From Pelodera strongyloides (taxonomy: Eukaryota; Nematoda; Chromadorea; Rhabditida; Rhabditidae): DNA of 64,000 bases. Positions 43,872 to 56,057 of this stretch are shown here, one piece after another. Numbering within the stretch: position 1 is the stretch's first letter; the number at the start of each line of letters is the position of its first letter. Below the pieces are notes generated by a model. That model was not told where the DNA came from. It was given only the letters and a program-made list of their open reading frames with translations, and did no database searches. A program made the translations under genes and the position numbers. The stretch spans positions 62,001 through 126,000 of the forward strand of contig JAANDG010000297.1 of the NCBI GenBank assembly GCA_036852015.1. The letters run 5' to 3'.

Positions 43872-46800
43872 ATGAGGCTGCTGGTTTTTGCGGCTCTCGT
43901 TCTCTTGTGCGCCGGAGTGGTGTTCGCCAAAGATGCGGATACATTGCGAAACGGTTTATTCGGTAAGAATATTTCGTTTACAGAAGCAAGATAGTTTGGC
44001 GCCTGGCTGGAGCGAGAGGTAGATTAGTAGGAGATCGTCTTTAAGCGAGTACGGTATAAAATCAACATTTGCTTTGTTTCAGATCCTCGCTGTGACCTAT
44101 CAATTCATCCGAATGAACGCGACGAAGAAGATATACGGTTTTTGGAAATTGATCTGAAACAGTACAACGAGACGAAGAAGGTCGTTTGCAAAGTGTCCGG
44201 GCAATCACTTCCACCGCTTCAGGGACATGAGGATTGGGTGAGTACTTCACTTCACGGCGCGTTTAAGATGAGCGAAAGAAAGAAAAAAAAAATCCATTTT
44301 CGGCCGTGCAGGATGGGCGAAAAGTAAATTTGTAAAGACAATGCAAAGCAAGATTTGCAGACAAACCCCGAAAAAGATAACTGTATCTTTTCAATTTCTC
44401 CTAGTAGTAAAAATTTTCGCGTTCGGGATGATCTTTCCGAAAGGAAAACATGCAAATTGTCCGGGATGGACACTTCCGAAGGGGGTAATGCTTGGAAAAA
44501 AATGCAAGCATTAGCCTGTTTCGCAAGCAAATACCGTACTTTTGCTTTCTCCAAGCATTAGAAACCGCCAACTGACAGAGCGCTAAACTTTTGCTCGTTG
44601 ACCGGGGGTTCCATCCAGCCAGCAACCGTAAACTTTTTGCACCAAATTTCCCGCAAAATATTCATCCGGTTGGGCTACAAAACAGCAAACACGTATGTAA
44701 AACCATAGACTATCACCATCAACGCCAATATTCTATTAAATATCTTGATACGATTTGATACATATTGATGTTAACAAAGTGATAGACAAATTAGTGAATG
44801 ACGGGGAATAATGAGATGAATTATGCACTACTGGCAAAACTACGATAATCAAATCAACAGTTGTGAAAAAAAAACAAGACAAAGATACAAAAATAATGCA
44901 TAAAAATTAAATTGCTTTCCACGTGTGCAGTTAAATGTTCACCAGTCCTCATTTGCGTTCCACATATAAACTGGCAGCGTGGTACGTTTTTCTACCATTA
45001 CATGCATCGATGACATGATACAGTACGAACAGCAAGCGGGCCGAACAGCCTTAGATATGTAACGCGAATGTGGCATTAACTTAGACGCAAAGCATAAGCT
45101 AAGCACAGGTTAAAGCGAAGTACCGGCTGGTTTTTGAAACACATCGAGTACACCAGCATTCCTATGCAGCGGATGCAAATGAAGATAAAATAGAATAAAA
45201 TTTTTAGCTAAATTCGAGAAAATTAGCATAAATAAGTAAGAATTCAGTTGTATGCGTTAGAAAAACAGGCCGGTATTTAACTAATTATGTAGTGAAACAA
45301 CTGAAAATCACAAACTGCCTCAGATATGTATTGACTAAATGGAAGAACCTACAGTAGTCACACTTGAAAAAAAAACAGACGTAGAGTATGCTGTAGATTA
45401 ATCCAAAGCCACATAAAAATGTTTCGCGCTACATAACTGAGGTAGACGATAGTGTTAAAAACTATAAAAGTTTCGAACAGGAATTGTAAAACTTACTCCT
45501 CAACAATGATTATTGTAAGTATAAGCTCTCAGCTAAAAGGACGAGTGATGACACAACTAAACACGCAAAGTGTTATATTGGGAAAAAAACACACATTATG
45601 AAAGATCAACGACAAAAAAATCTTATCAGGGCCTTGCTCTTGCCTACTGTATGTCCATGAGGCATCTTTCCGTCGATGTCGCTATACCACTGCTTCTTCC
45701 GTGGTTGTGTAGTTAACCTGAACGTTGAAGTTAAATAAATTACCATCATAAAAAAATTCCACAAAGAAAAATGCGCAAAATCCGACTAAAACATGAAAGT
45801 ACTCCCCCGTCATATCACATCACAGGAGCTAACTCTATTCAGAAATACAACGATCCATATCCATACATAGATAGAATTGAACATGTACAAAGTACAAATA
45901 GCCAAGGAATCGTAAATATTCTACCCCATTCAAATGAATCTGGTATCTGGCAGGTCAGACTTTTTAATATTGCCACTCAACGTACAGAACAGAAACTAGA
46001 ACTATATTCAGCATAGTAAATATCAATAACATAATCCACCTAAAAAAATACATTACATAAACGATGACAAAATTGCTCATACCTGTAATTTCACATAATT
46101 CTAAATGATCGGAACAAGGCAACACCTACCGTTCTGAAATTCGACCAGAAGAAAATCGGTCCAGCAGTCAAACATCCATTTTTGGATTCATCCCAGATAG
46201 TGGCACTTCAACTTCTTGACTCCTGCAAAGCTTGAGGCTGATAAATGAAAACGTAGCGCAGCCGAAATCAAACTATGATCGCAACACGCGTGCGACAAGG
46301 ATACTGAAACCTGCAACAATCAAAAAGTACACTAAGAATGAGATCAATCGGTAATAGAAACTAAGAGAGTGCCTAGAAAAGTGACTAAGTGACAGCCTGA
46401 CGGCCACAGGCGGGACGCTCCTACGTATGCCTATAAATGTTCAATGTATCCTACAAAACATGTTATGTTCAACCCGCGGCGAAAATAGCATTGCAATTTA
46501 GAAGCAAGTCAAACTAGACTATATTGAACCCATGCGAAAACTGAGGCAGGTGGGTAACACAAAAATGGTGCCCAAAACAATTTGAGAATACCATTAACTA
46601 AAAAATTATAATTTTGCAGGAGACGATGGTTAGCGTCTTGAAATCGGCCACATGGATTGGATTCGGATGTAAAAATTTCCCGCAGGTGAGACACATATCT
46701 GACAACTCGTATTTTCCTAACATATCGAAGTTCAGCTCAGGAAATAAACTGTTTGGATAAAGCCCGATAAAACATCTCTAGTTTGTTTATTAGCAATACT

Positions 46801-49800
46801 GAAGAACAAAAATGCACCTGTTTCTCTAGCGTTGTAGCAGAGAAAGCACAGGGCGCATGTCCGCATCCGCATGTCGTTATGTGATTGCGATAATAATTTA
46901 AATATTTCAGTATATCGGAATGCTGCACCACTTCCTCGCTGAGGAGAACGAATCGGAGGACTGCGACGTAAGTGAATCAAGTCAATGAAAAGGACCATGT
47001 ATTTCATAGGTAGCGCGAATCAGAGATTATTGTTGGTTGGTGTTTACCTACAAAAACGACAGTGGTGTAGTATGGTAAACACTACTAAAAACTACGCAAT
47101 GTTCATCACCATAAAACCAAATACCCATCCGCATGGCTACAGTAGTCTCCTCTTCCGCCTTTATATTTCAGGTCATATATTCTTAAAAACATGAATTTAG
47201 TGGCTGCTGATGTTCTGTGCTCCATGTGGAGGTTGCAAGGGAATCGACGACAAGATCTTCCTCACGCACGAATCCGCGATCAGCTGGGCACTATCGGATA
47301 TTGAGGAGGGCACCTGCCTCGACCGCTTCCTCATCGACAATATGAGAACGGTTAGAAATCACTTTTAGTTCACTTAGAATAGTTTCTCATGTTAACGTCT
47401 AGGTGTAGAAGTAGAACGGTAGCCAGTAGTTTAAGCACGTTACTTAGTGATGGAAGAAAGATGGATGAAGTAATGGAATTGGCGATTTCCCACTAACCCA
47501 TGAAATCCTCCGGCCATCAGTTCAAAAAATATTAATGCAATCACAGAATTGTGATTGTCCTTAATGTTTTCAAAGAAACAAATCCGCACAATGAAAACAA
47601 ACTTTAAGTCTATCACCAAAAAAGGCTAGAAACTACTATAAACAAAAAAAAAAACACTGGAAGCGACTACTGTAAGTGTAAGAAGACTACTGTTTTAGCA
47701 CCGAAAAGGCTAGAAAAGATACTACTGTAAGCACAAAGACTACTTAAGTAAAAAAAAGAGAACCGACTAAGACTACTGCCAAAGTATCTGTATGATTAAA
47801 TTTAAATTGAAGCAAATTGACTATTGCCAAAGTATCTGTATGATTAAATTTAAATTGAAGCAAATTGAAAATAGTTTGTTGAAAAAAAGTTAGCTTCTCG
47901 CGTCTCTCTTCGCGAGTTAATTCCATGTAAAAGTCAGTCTACTGACTCAAACAGAATACCACCCGGAGTCGAAAAAAAACTATGCGCTAAATAAGTATAA
48001 CTTTCGCTAACTAAGATAATCAAGTGGCATGAAAATACTGGGGTGAAATCTGCGTAAGCTGCAAGAATCTTCGTGTAAGAGCGCAAACGCGTAAGCCACA
48101 AGAATCGCGGTTTCACCAACTAACTGTTGGCCATCTCTGACATTTTAGGTTCGGGATAAGAACTTGGACTGGTTCGTGGAGCTTCGCCAACAATGCGAGA
48201 ACTGTTGGTCAAGCGTCTGCAACTCCACGGCCGACAGAATCCTCTTCGACAAGGTTATGAAGTCGCTAAACGGAGACCAAACTGCTTGGAAAAAGCTTTG
48301 TCTAATGGGCAGGTAATATATATAACCCAATTCAAATAGTTCGGTGATTGCACTTCTAGCTTTCTGTCTGCAGCTCATAAGTTTGCGTAATTAGGCGAAA
48401 CGAGATACGATATTTTGCATGCAGTACTTCAACCGAAACCACCAATCTTTTGGATTACAGGATTAGAATGGCTGATATCACCAACACGCACCAAAAAAAT
48501 ATATTTCAATTTCAGCATAAATTCTGTCATGGATGCGCTCCATCTTCAGGACAGGTATGGACAATTCGACTACTACGTAGAACAGTTGAAGTGAGTTCAC
48601 TCCTCGGTTTTGACGGTATTAGTATTATTTGATGGCTAGATGGCTTTTATACGAATCCTGTTAAATATCATTCTCAGAGTAGTAAATTGGGTCAAAAGGG
48701 GCAACTCCATTGATTGTTAGACAAGGAGACGTGGTACTTAAAAAAAACACTATACTCCAAAATTGGAAAATAATCTCTGGAGGCTTATACCAATACGCTG
48801 TTTATTTGATGGGCCAAATTACATCCAACCTATTACAGTGTCTTTGCGCACTACTCCACGCCTGCGCTGCTCTTCCATGCGACATGGGCGCCTCTGTTCA
48901 TGGCGTTCCTGTACCTCTGGGGCCACAGTAAGCGCACTTATCTTCTCATTGGGTTTCCTATTTAATTTCCACCACAGCCACCTAGGTTCAGTCAGGATTA
49001 TTATTTGTTCTATTATAATATGTGGGGGGGAGGGGGGTTCACGGCGCACTGGGAATCCCCTGGACACACCCAAGGTGGTGTTCCATCACGGCCCGGAGCC
49101 CCTCATCCGCCCCCAACAAAAGTGTGCGGAGAACGGAGATGAATTGACTACGACTTCCCTAGAAAATTGTCCTCCAGAAGTTGAAAGACCAGTCCAGTTT
49201 CAGAAATGAACCTGAGAACCGGGCTCGTTCCTTCGGATGAGCATGAGGATGAAATAACCCGATTCTCTTTACTTGATAAATGATCACATGTTAACCTATT
49301 TATAGATTTGTGTAACCCGTGGAGAGCTGAGCAGAAGAAGCTCGATTCGAATGAGGACAAGGTCATGGAGTGGATCATCCGCCGGCTCGCAGAAGGCAAG
49401 ACGAGAAAAAATCGACCGGAGCGATTCGAGCTCAAGAGACTGAGGAGGGCCGCCAAGAAGATCAAGACCGGCAAGAAGTCCAAGTCGGGAGGGACGAAGT
49501 CTAAGGTGTGTACTAACTTTGAACGTTTTTTCTGTATTTTCTTGGGAAGTTTGGAGACATCACGACTAGTTCACAATAGTTTCCTCGCATTGTGAATGGT
49601 AGATGTTTGGAGTCAAGATAACAACACAAATTGGTTGGCCCGGTACCTTTTTGCGTATATCTCCTAGTACCGGTTGGCACTAATGATTACACCGAAAACC
49701 CTAACGATTTATTTGCAGCAAACCATCACGAAGAAGCTGCGAAGAGTCGGTAAGAAAACCGCAGCGATGACGAGTGTGCAGAAGACAGTGCCGACGCCGA

Positions 49801-50087
49801 TCACTGGTAAAGCAGAGAAGCCCGATATGAAGAGCGCCCCGAAGATTGAGATGAAGATGAAGAGCGCACAGGTGCCGAAGACGGAGAAGCCCGTACTGCC
49901 GACGGTCGACCAGAAGAGCGTTGTGAAGACTGTCCAGAAGAGCGTACAGAAGAATGTGAGCAAGAGCGGTCCGAAGTCGCAGCCAGGAAAGAAGGTGTTG
50001 CCGAGTGGCAAGATCATTGGTGCACGCAATGGGCCGGGAGGCCGCGCCGGAAGAGGACGTGGTCGCGGAGGACGCGGTGGCATATAA
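43872..50087 (+). CDS. Secretory-pathway single-pass membrane protein with CGGC motif and basic RGG tail, ten exons
   Basis: Exons: 43,872-43,962; 44,083-44,237; 46,620-46,685; 46,911-46,967; 47,201-47,350; 48,149-48,312; 48,516-48,590; 48,839-48,927; 49,306-49,505; 49,719-50,087. Total 1416 nt, 471 aa, all junctions in phase. Residues 1-19 are a clear signal peptide. The luminal part has sequons at N59, N117 and N198. WLLMFCAPCGGCK at 124-136 resembles the FYAPWCGHCK active site of protein disulphide isomerases, with one residue missing. A second CxxC, CENC, is at 189-192. One transmembrane helix lies at about 262-281. The last 190 residues are Lys/Arg-rich and end in GRGRGRGG repeats. A disulphide-exchange role is possible but unproven; I know no named family with this layout. 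ATG follows a splice-acceptor-like ATTTAG. Confidence 0.85.
44381..44449 (+). repeat. Source copy of a 70-bp templated insertion
   Basis: CTGTATCTTTTCAATTTCTC through GATGATC-type to CCGAAAGGAAAACATG is identical to 43,552-43,621 in unit 3 of the 401-bp repeat. Here it lies in intron 2 of the membrane-protein gene in its own context. Confidence 0.85.
45113..45285. mobile_element. MITE family 1 copy in intron 2 of the membrane-protein gene
   Basis: TTAAAGCGAAGTACCGGCTGG to AAAACAGGCCGGTATTTAAC, with the usual CATAAATAAGTAAGAATTC interior; the right end has decayed. Confidence 0.8.
45771..46246 (+). pseudogene. Possible remnant of a mobile-element or viral-like reading frame
   Basis: An 81-codon frame ending TEQKLELYSA and a following open stretch to 46,246 (KFDQKKIGPAVKHPF) have protein-like composition but no splice signals, domain or start context. 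They lie inside intron 2 of a plus-strand gene. Similar-looking frames are at 51,120-51,949. Not identified. Confidence 0.2.
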
Positions 50088-50730
50088 GGTGGGTAGTGTG
50101 ACTCAGTATACCAAATGACCCCACAAAACACGACGCGACTTAGATTCAATACATGGATGTGTCTAGATGTATTGAATCATTTCAGCTGAGCCTAGACTGA
50201 AAATTGAAATCATCTTTGTTCTTTAGGTCCGCCTACGTGTTCTCATCCGAAGATTGTAGATGGAGTTGGAGATCACCTATCAATTCAACTCGAACAACCA
50301 ATTAACAAGGATAGAGCCTCCGTCCGTTAACTCTTATTTTATTTATGTTTTCCAGCCGCCTCGAATTATGTGTTGAACCCTTAGAGGCGCCTGCTCCCCT
50401 GCCATTGTCGTATTACCTTTGTCTTTGTAATGTCGGATTTTTACCATATGTAAGAGTAAAATAGTAAGGTTGTAGTCCCGCACGTTCTCCTCTTCTATAG
50501 TCGTACAGTCACAGTTTGGGTGAAGTACTAGCAAAAGTGTAGAATGGATCCTACCTCGTTCATAACTAATGAAACATAATTCTCCCATGAAAAGTAAGTT
50601 AATTGCTGGTTGCGCCTCATTAGGAAAGCTACTCAAATTTAGTTTTTTTGTTATGCGAGTTATTCTATTGCTATTTGATTGTGCTATATTACACCTCCCT
50701 TAATATTATTTTATAAATAAAAATGTTTTA
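50088..50730 (+). other. 3' UTR of the membrane-protein gene with a possible intron
   Basis: The stop is followed directly by AAG|GTGGGT and, at 50,218-50,226, TTGTTCTTTAG|GTCC, so a 3'-UTR intron is plausible. AATAAA at 50,716-50,721 is the probable poly(A) signal. Confidence 0.45.
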
Positions 50731-51119
50731 AAACACTTGAAACTTACTAAACCACAGTTAAGAGATTAGCGTAATTACTTAACGCTGGCTCGCTCCGCGT
50801 ATCCTTAGGCCCCACAACTTTCACTCATAGTTCACTTACGTGAAAAGGAAAACATGAAACGGTGTACCAATAGAACCTAATTCTAAGACTTACTAAACGC
50901 TACAGAAATCTGTTCAAAAGGTACACACTTTGCAATACTACCGAGATCTATTCAAAATTGCACACACTTCTAACATTAAGGCACATAGGCTCAGAACAAC
51001 GGTTTCATTCATACATGGAAAGGACTGGAACTGGCATGCACAACTGACAAATTAACCCAGGTAGGCACACGGAATACCAATGATACCGTAACATTCAAAA
51101 CATAATAATAAGAATTCAT

Positions 51120-51949
51120 CAACATCAAATTCATTTATTCCGAACCAATCGAACGAATAATAATCAAAAACAATATACCACATGCCTCGCGAATGAAATA
51201 TTAAATATAATCAGCGCCAATAATCGCTTTAATCGTGGTCTGATTAGCTGTACATCCAAAGTGACAACCGATGTTGCTAGAAGCTGGAAACCACATAGAT
51301 CGTCAACATCATCGATCTGAAGGTAACATGGATTAGCATTCAAAAAATATCAGTGATAACAACCGCCTAAACTATGCCACCGACAGGCATCAGCATAAAC
51401 ATAGCGTATACGTAGATAAGAATTATGACGCGACCAAATCTCACAAAGAATCGAAAGTTACAGTACCGATATCCAAATATCTCAATGTCGTTAGAGTGTT
51501 CGTTCAAGTCAGTCATGATGCGCCCATTAGAGTGCCGATACGGCCAGAAGACAACAGCCGCAGACACGAGAGAATCCTAAATGAACAGAATGAGCGAAGC
51601 GAAACATATATCACCAGATCAATAGAACTGGTACGAATGCTAACTCAGATCAGAGATACCAATACTTCAGACAGAAATATAAAACTGTGAAACATTTGTT
51701 TCTAGCGAAACGTCAGTTTTACAATAATACCCGACGATGATAGAGACTAATATAAACACAATGCAGTACATCGGGCAATTCTCAATGATAATAAGGCCCA
51801 ATAACATGGTTAAACATCCACAACAAACTTGTTATAAGGTGGAATTGTACGGGGATCAGAACACTTGGTTGATAGATTCGATGCAGCTGTATCGTATCGT
51901 TATGGTCCATGGAATCATGCCACACGACAGCAGAACACAACAAGCATAA
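51120..51949 (+). pseudogene. Possible mobile-element coding remnants
   Basis: Several adjacent plus-strand open stretches (ending ..SKVTTDVARSWKPHRSSTS at about 51,320; ..RMLTQIRDTNTSDRNIKL at 51,690; ATG 51,737 to 51,949) have protein-like but CA-rich codons, unlike the local exons. No recognised domain and no intact element. Confidence 0.2.
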
Positions 51950-51950
51950 G

Positions 51951-52575
51951 TTAGCCAGCGCTCCAGTCCTCCGCTTCTGCCCTCGCCTGAAAGAAAGTAG
52001 ATTAAGATTTACGTGCTTACCAAAAGCAGGCATGTGGAAGGGAAATAGCGTCGGGTAATTTGTAACGGCTTTTGTAACGGCTTTTGTAACGGACCGGTCA
52101 AAAGGTTAAAGCAAAACCAAATACGCAGTATTTGATCCCAGTTAGATTGACATCCATAGAAAAACAGGATAATAGCCCAGACCACGGAAAATCCGTCCTT
52201 AACCAGTTACAAAATTGTTTTCGCAGAAAAAAAAACATTTGGTGACCGGTCACTGCCCATTTTGTAAACATATGGTGAACGCCAGCGACGGCTCTAGAGA
52301 ACACTTGGTCAAGACGTGGCCACAAAATGGGGAAATGGGTTGCCCATGACCAATGAGACGGAACGAAAGATAACCGGTGTAGCTATAAAAGAAGAAGACA
52401 GTGCAGCTTACCCTACGAAAGTACTGATCCGGCTTGAGATCCTTGACTGTAGTTTCATTCCTTCCACAGCAATCCATCTTGTGCTCCTTGCATTGTAGTT
52501 TCCTTCCTTCAACATCAACGCCTGTCTGCATCCTCAGGTCGTTCGGCACAGCGTGCGCCGGCCAAATATCCGGTT
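51951..52575 (-). CDS. Last two exons of an unrecognised gene
   Basis: Exon 52,412-52,575 (acceptor TTCACGCAG, donor AGGGTAAGC) encodes 54 residues after a split codon, with CKEHKMDCCGRN and a DLKPDQYFRR end. It joins in phase 0 to 51,951-51,986, which encodes ARAEAEDWSAG and a stop. GC-rich third positions resemble the other real exons. The upstream exons were not found; a 649-bp palindromic transposon sits just 5' at 52,654-53,302 and may separate them. No domain recognised. Confidence 0.5.
52230..52345. mobile_element. Palindromic GGTGACC-rich short repeat
   Basis: CATTTGGTGACCGGTCACTG and the inverse AACACTTGGTCAAGACGTGG; decayed relative of 6883-6992. Lies in the intron between the two exons of the 52-kb gene. 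Confidence 0.45.
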
Positions 52576-52653
52576 CTGCGTGAACCCAAAAGACAGAATC
52601 ATAAAAGGAAGACTTGGGAAAAGGAAACATCTGTTGAAAAAAAACGAGAGCAA

Positions 52654-53302
52654 GGCACTATGTCAAGAAGAGGGGCCATCGCGGCGAGCGGCCATTTTTC
52701 GCCGCGCCGCCGGTAAGCCCCGCCCCCTGGACTGTAGGGAAAGGGCACAGCCGGAGGGCACATTTCGAAAACAAGCGAGAGGGAAAAGGAGGAATAGTGT
52801 GAAACTGATATAAAATAGACTGTATCCATAAAGGGAAAGCAAATACGGCGATCATTAGCAATTTACACACAATTTAGACTCGTCTCTAGTTTTTACACAC
52901 AATTTAGACTCGGCCCACACAATTTAGGCTCGTCTCTAGTTTTTAGAAATAGGCGAAAGTCTACACACCAACCCGCGCTACTTTTGTCTCTATTGCATCC
53001 ACATAGCTAAATGCCTTCACGTTCTTGTATTTAAAATGAGCAAGGAATAGGGATAGGGGTATGGTGCGTCCCGCTCCCAAAATAATGCGTGAACTAATCC
53101 CCGGTTACACCCATAGCGTATCTTTCCTTTAAGTTTCTTTTTAAACAGCCTACTTATATTTTTGACTAAGCTATACTTCAGTTTTGTCTCCCTCACTTGT
53201 AAGCGGTAGCCGCTTTGCCTAAAGTCCAGGGGGCGGGGCTTACCGGCGGCGCGGCGAAAAATGGCCGCTCGCCGCGATGGCCCCTTTTCTTGACATAGTG
53301 CC
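52654..53302. mobile_element. 649-bp MITE with long inverted ends and 9-bp target duplication
   Basis: Ends GGCACTATGTCAAG.. and ..CTTGACATAGTGCC extend as about 85-bp inverted repeats (GGGGCCATCGCGGCGAGCGG; CGGTAAGCCCCGCCCCCTGG). The flanks CGAGAGCAA (52,645-52,653 and 53,303-53,311) are a perfect 9-bp direct repeat. A 9-bp duplication plus long inverted ends fits Mutator-like or Merlin elements. No transposase inside. Confidence 0.92.
52864..52950 (+). repeat. 28-bp short tandem repeat inside the 649-bp MITE
   Basis: ACACAATTTAGACTCG-TCTCTAGTTTTT occurs three times with small changes (one unit lacks the second half). Confidence 0.75.
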
Positions 53303-53311
53303 CGAGAGCAA

Positions 53312-54404
53312 CATAAACTAATGATAATAAAAACGGAGCAATTATTTCAAAGCAACACGCATATGGAGCCGAACACGCCCAAAAACCAGACTGATATCAT
53401 GTACCATCGATTGATGAAACTGTTGTTGATTACGATTATTGATCGTGGATTTGAAAAAAGAAAAAGTACGGTACTCCTACTGCTGAATACTGTGCTGAGC
53501 AGATTTGAACGCTGATGTCGCTAACACTACGATATATTACGTAATTACGAATTTTGAAATCCATGGCGAAAAAATCCGTATGCGGCAAATTGTATGCCAA
53601 AAACCAAGTATGCCGAAAATTTGGAACTACACGAATTTTTTAGTTGTTAGTTTTTTTTTATTTATATTTAGTTAATAATAAAAAAAATTAGTTTTTCATA
53701 TTTAGTTTTTCACGACCAGGAGCATCTAAGCAAAGATATTGGTCAAAATATATGCATTTTTCTCCTGAAATTCAGTAAATACTAACAGGAACTTATTGAA
53801 CATTTTTTTAACAACTAAACATATATGCAGGTTTCGTGCAGGTTTCGTGCATATATGCAGTTTTCGTGCAGAAATACGGTAGTATTGACAGAATCACACC
53901 GAATTTTTGGGGTACTTGAAACCCCATATGAAATATTCGAGGCTCTCAAAAAGTTAACGCAAGGTTATGAGTGAAGTATAATTAGTAAAGTGACACCGCT
54001 TCAGTAAGTTACAAAAACAATAGGTTGTAGAAACCAGGCGCTAAAATATAAAGGAGCTATAAGTTTCGCTATTTATTAGATACATCTGCCTATGAAATAG
54101 GAAACTTATGATAAAAGATAATAATGTTCATAAAGTTTATTACTTTGTTCTATACCAAGTATGATAGTACACAAATATAATAATCTACAATTAATTCATT
54201 ATGGAAAAGGAAAGGTTTGGTAAAATATGAAACTATATGGATGAAGACTAAACGTATGAGCTCTATGAAAGAAAACTAAACGAATGGTTAAGAAACTATT
54301 AGAACGGGCGTGGTCTAAGTTGTTTACATATATCTTTCTATGTCATGTCTACCCTACACTATTTCTTACGTGATGTCTGCACAATAGTATTTCTTACACA
54401 TATG
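53312..54404. other. No gene seen; MITE family 2 copy
   Basis: AT-rich. Between 53,575 and 53,929 lies a stretched MITE family 2 element (GGAACTACACGAATTTTTTA ... GTGCAGAAATACGGTAG ... TTGAAACCCC) with an insertion in its middle. No exon is supported. Confidence 0.45.
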
Positions 54405-54759
54405 TCTACTTCATACTATTTCTCTTTCTTTTCTACCTATAAAGTTTGTATACTATCTAATGTTTTCTCTAACTCTTTTCTATCTCCTACTTACATAACA
54501 CTATATCTTACACTATATCTTACATCTGTAAGATATAGTGTAAGATATAGTGTTATGTAAGTAGGAGATAGAAAAGAGTTAGAGAAAACATTAGATAGTA
54601 TACAAACTTTATAGGTAGAAAAGAAAGAGAAATAGTATGAAGTAGAAATACTATTTCTCTTTCTTTTCTACCTATAAAGTTTGTATACTATCTAATGTTT
54701 TCTCTAACTCTTTTCTATCTCCTACTTACATAACACTATATCTTACACTATATCTTACA
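54405..54759. repeat. Three-arm palindrome: forward, reverse, forward copies of about 115 bp
   Basis: Arm 1 is 54,405-54,524, arm 2 (its reverse complement) 54,527-54,646, arm 3 (forward again) 54,649-54,759. Only two or three bases separate arms. Sequence landmarks are TTTCTTTTCTACCTATAAAG, GTATACTATCTAATG and ATAACACTATATC. Identity between arms looks complete over the shared length. Confidence 0.95.
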
Positions 54760-55439
54760 GAGCTCTTATGGCTTACCAAGAGATATTAACATAATGGTCT
54801 TGAAATACTATCAGCTAGCACCAACATTTTCATAGAGCGTAAACAAGCGATGCCAAACAGATACGTCTGTATGACGAATCACACAAGTGAGCGTAAGAAT
54901 CTTTACTGCTTGCGACGACCAGGATCATCTAAACTAAACAAAGATATTGGTCAAGTGATGAGCATTTTTCTCCTGAAATTCAGTAAATACTAACAGTAAC
55001 TGAGTGAACATTTTTTACAGCAAAACATGTGCTCACGAGAAAATGTAAAAGATGTAAGCAATTACAAGCGTGAATATGCATTGAATACGAAAGAAGAAGA
55101 AAGAAAACAATGATTGTTGCATACAAATCGGCTAACTTGATATACTTACACGTACAAATGTGGCAGAATGCATGAAAATACAGATGTGGTGGCAGAATGA
55201 CCAATTAAAACATAGAGCTAAAATTTAGGAATAAAGTAAGTTGTAAAATCCAAAGCGTCAGTAGGCATAGCAATTTGTGAGAATAGCTTTTTTCGTGTTA
55301 ATTGTCATCTTCTTCGTATAAACCCTAAAAACTTTTGAATGCCTTTATACAGGTGGTATTTTTGTTATCTTTCATAGTTCACTAATTCCCTAAGCCTTTG
55401 CAACGGGTGAAATCATTTGCTGACAGTTGTATGGTTTTT

Positions 55440-55560
55440 TCCGTGCGACATTTGGTGACCACTTCGTGACCGTGGGGTGACCAAGTTTCGTTGAAAACCG
55501 CAAGTAAATGCTCACCAAACAGTTAATCACGAACCAGTCACCCTGTTTTTGACTGTTTTT
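55440..55560. mobile_element. Palindromic GGTGACC-rich short repeat
   Basis: CATTTGGTGACCACTTCGTG, GGGGTGACCAAGTTTCG and the inverse CACGAACCAGTCACC. Closest to the copy at 6883-6992. Confidence 0.5.
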
Positions 55561-55669
55561 CTGTGATACAATTATTTTGTTTTCCTGTGGTGACATTCGA
55601 TTTTAACTAGCCACTTTAATATAGTCGTGGTGGTTCATCTTTGAAGGAGTTGGTCAGTAGTTGGTGAAG

Positions 55670-55752
55670 TATACACCGAGGCACCAAACTGACGGTGTCC
55701 CCACCCCGGTGTCAAAAATCCTCGTCTAAGACTGGGGTCGAAACGAGGTACC
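55670..55752 (+). mobile_element. Fragment related to the hammerhead-bearing direct repeats
   Basis: AAACTGACGGTGTCCCCACC, CAAAAATCCTCGTCTAAGAC and TGGGGTCGAAACGAGG align with CTGATGAG..CAAAACCCTCGTCTGCGAA..TGGGTCGAAACGGGG at 29,761-29,814. The CTGATGA box has become CTGACGG and stem I no longer pairs. Confidence 0.4.
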
Positions 55753-55879
55753 CTGTTTCAATTACAATATATTTATATTATAAAATTCAATTCATTGTTT
55801 TATTATATTCTGTATGCCTAGCTATTGTCATTTTTGACATAATTTTTTTTTGTCTTATGGCTCCGAGAAGTGCATCGAG

Positions 55880-56057
55880 GAGTTTCAAATTCATTGAAGA
55901 AGCATTGGGACATTTGGTACGGTAACGAACCAGTGCAAAATCCTGAAAAGTGGATTTTACCAAATTCCGTCCGGCAGTGTGCATGCAACTCTGCATCCAA
56001 TTTCTGTACTGCAAAAAATTACAACTGCATCTTCCAGAATACATCATATTATTAGAT
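55880..56057 (+). pseudogene. Cysteine-containing exon relic
   Basis: An open frame ends HWDIWYGNEPVQNPEKW .. VRQCACNSASNFCTAKNYNC and a stop. The spacing W..W..CAC..C..YNC recalls the segment near the fibrinogen-like region of contactin-associated and related extracellular proteins. No neighbouring exons were found. Weak call. Confidence 0.2.

Noticed and set aside
49709..50149. 146-codon minus-strand frame rich in Pro, Phe, Leu
   Set aside because: Antisense shadow of the Lys-rich last exon of the CGGC membrane-protein gene.
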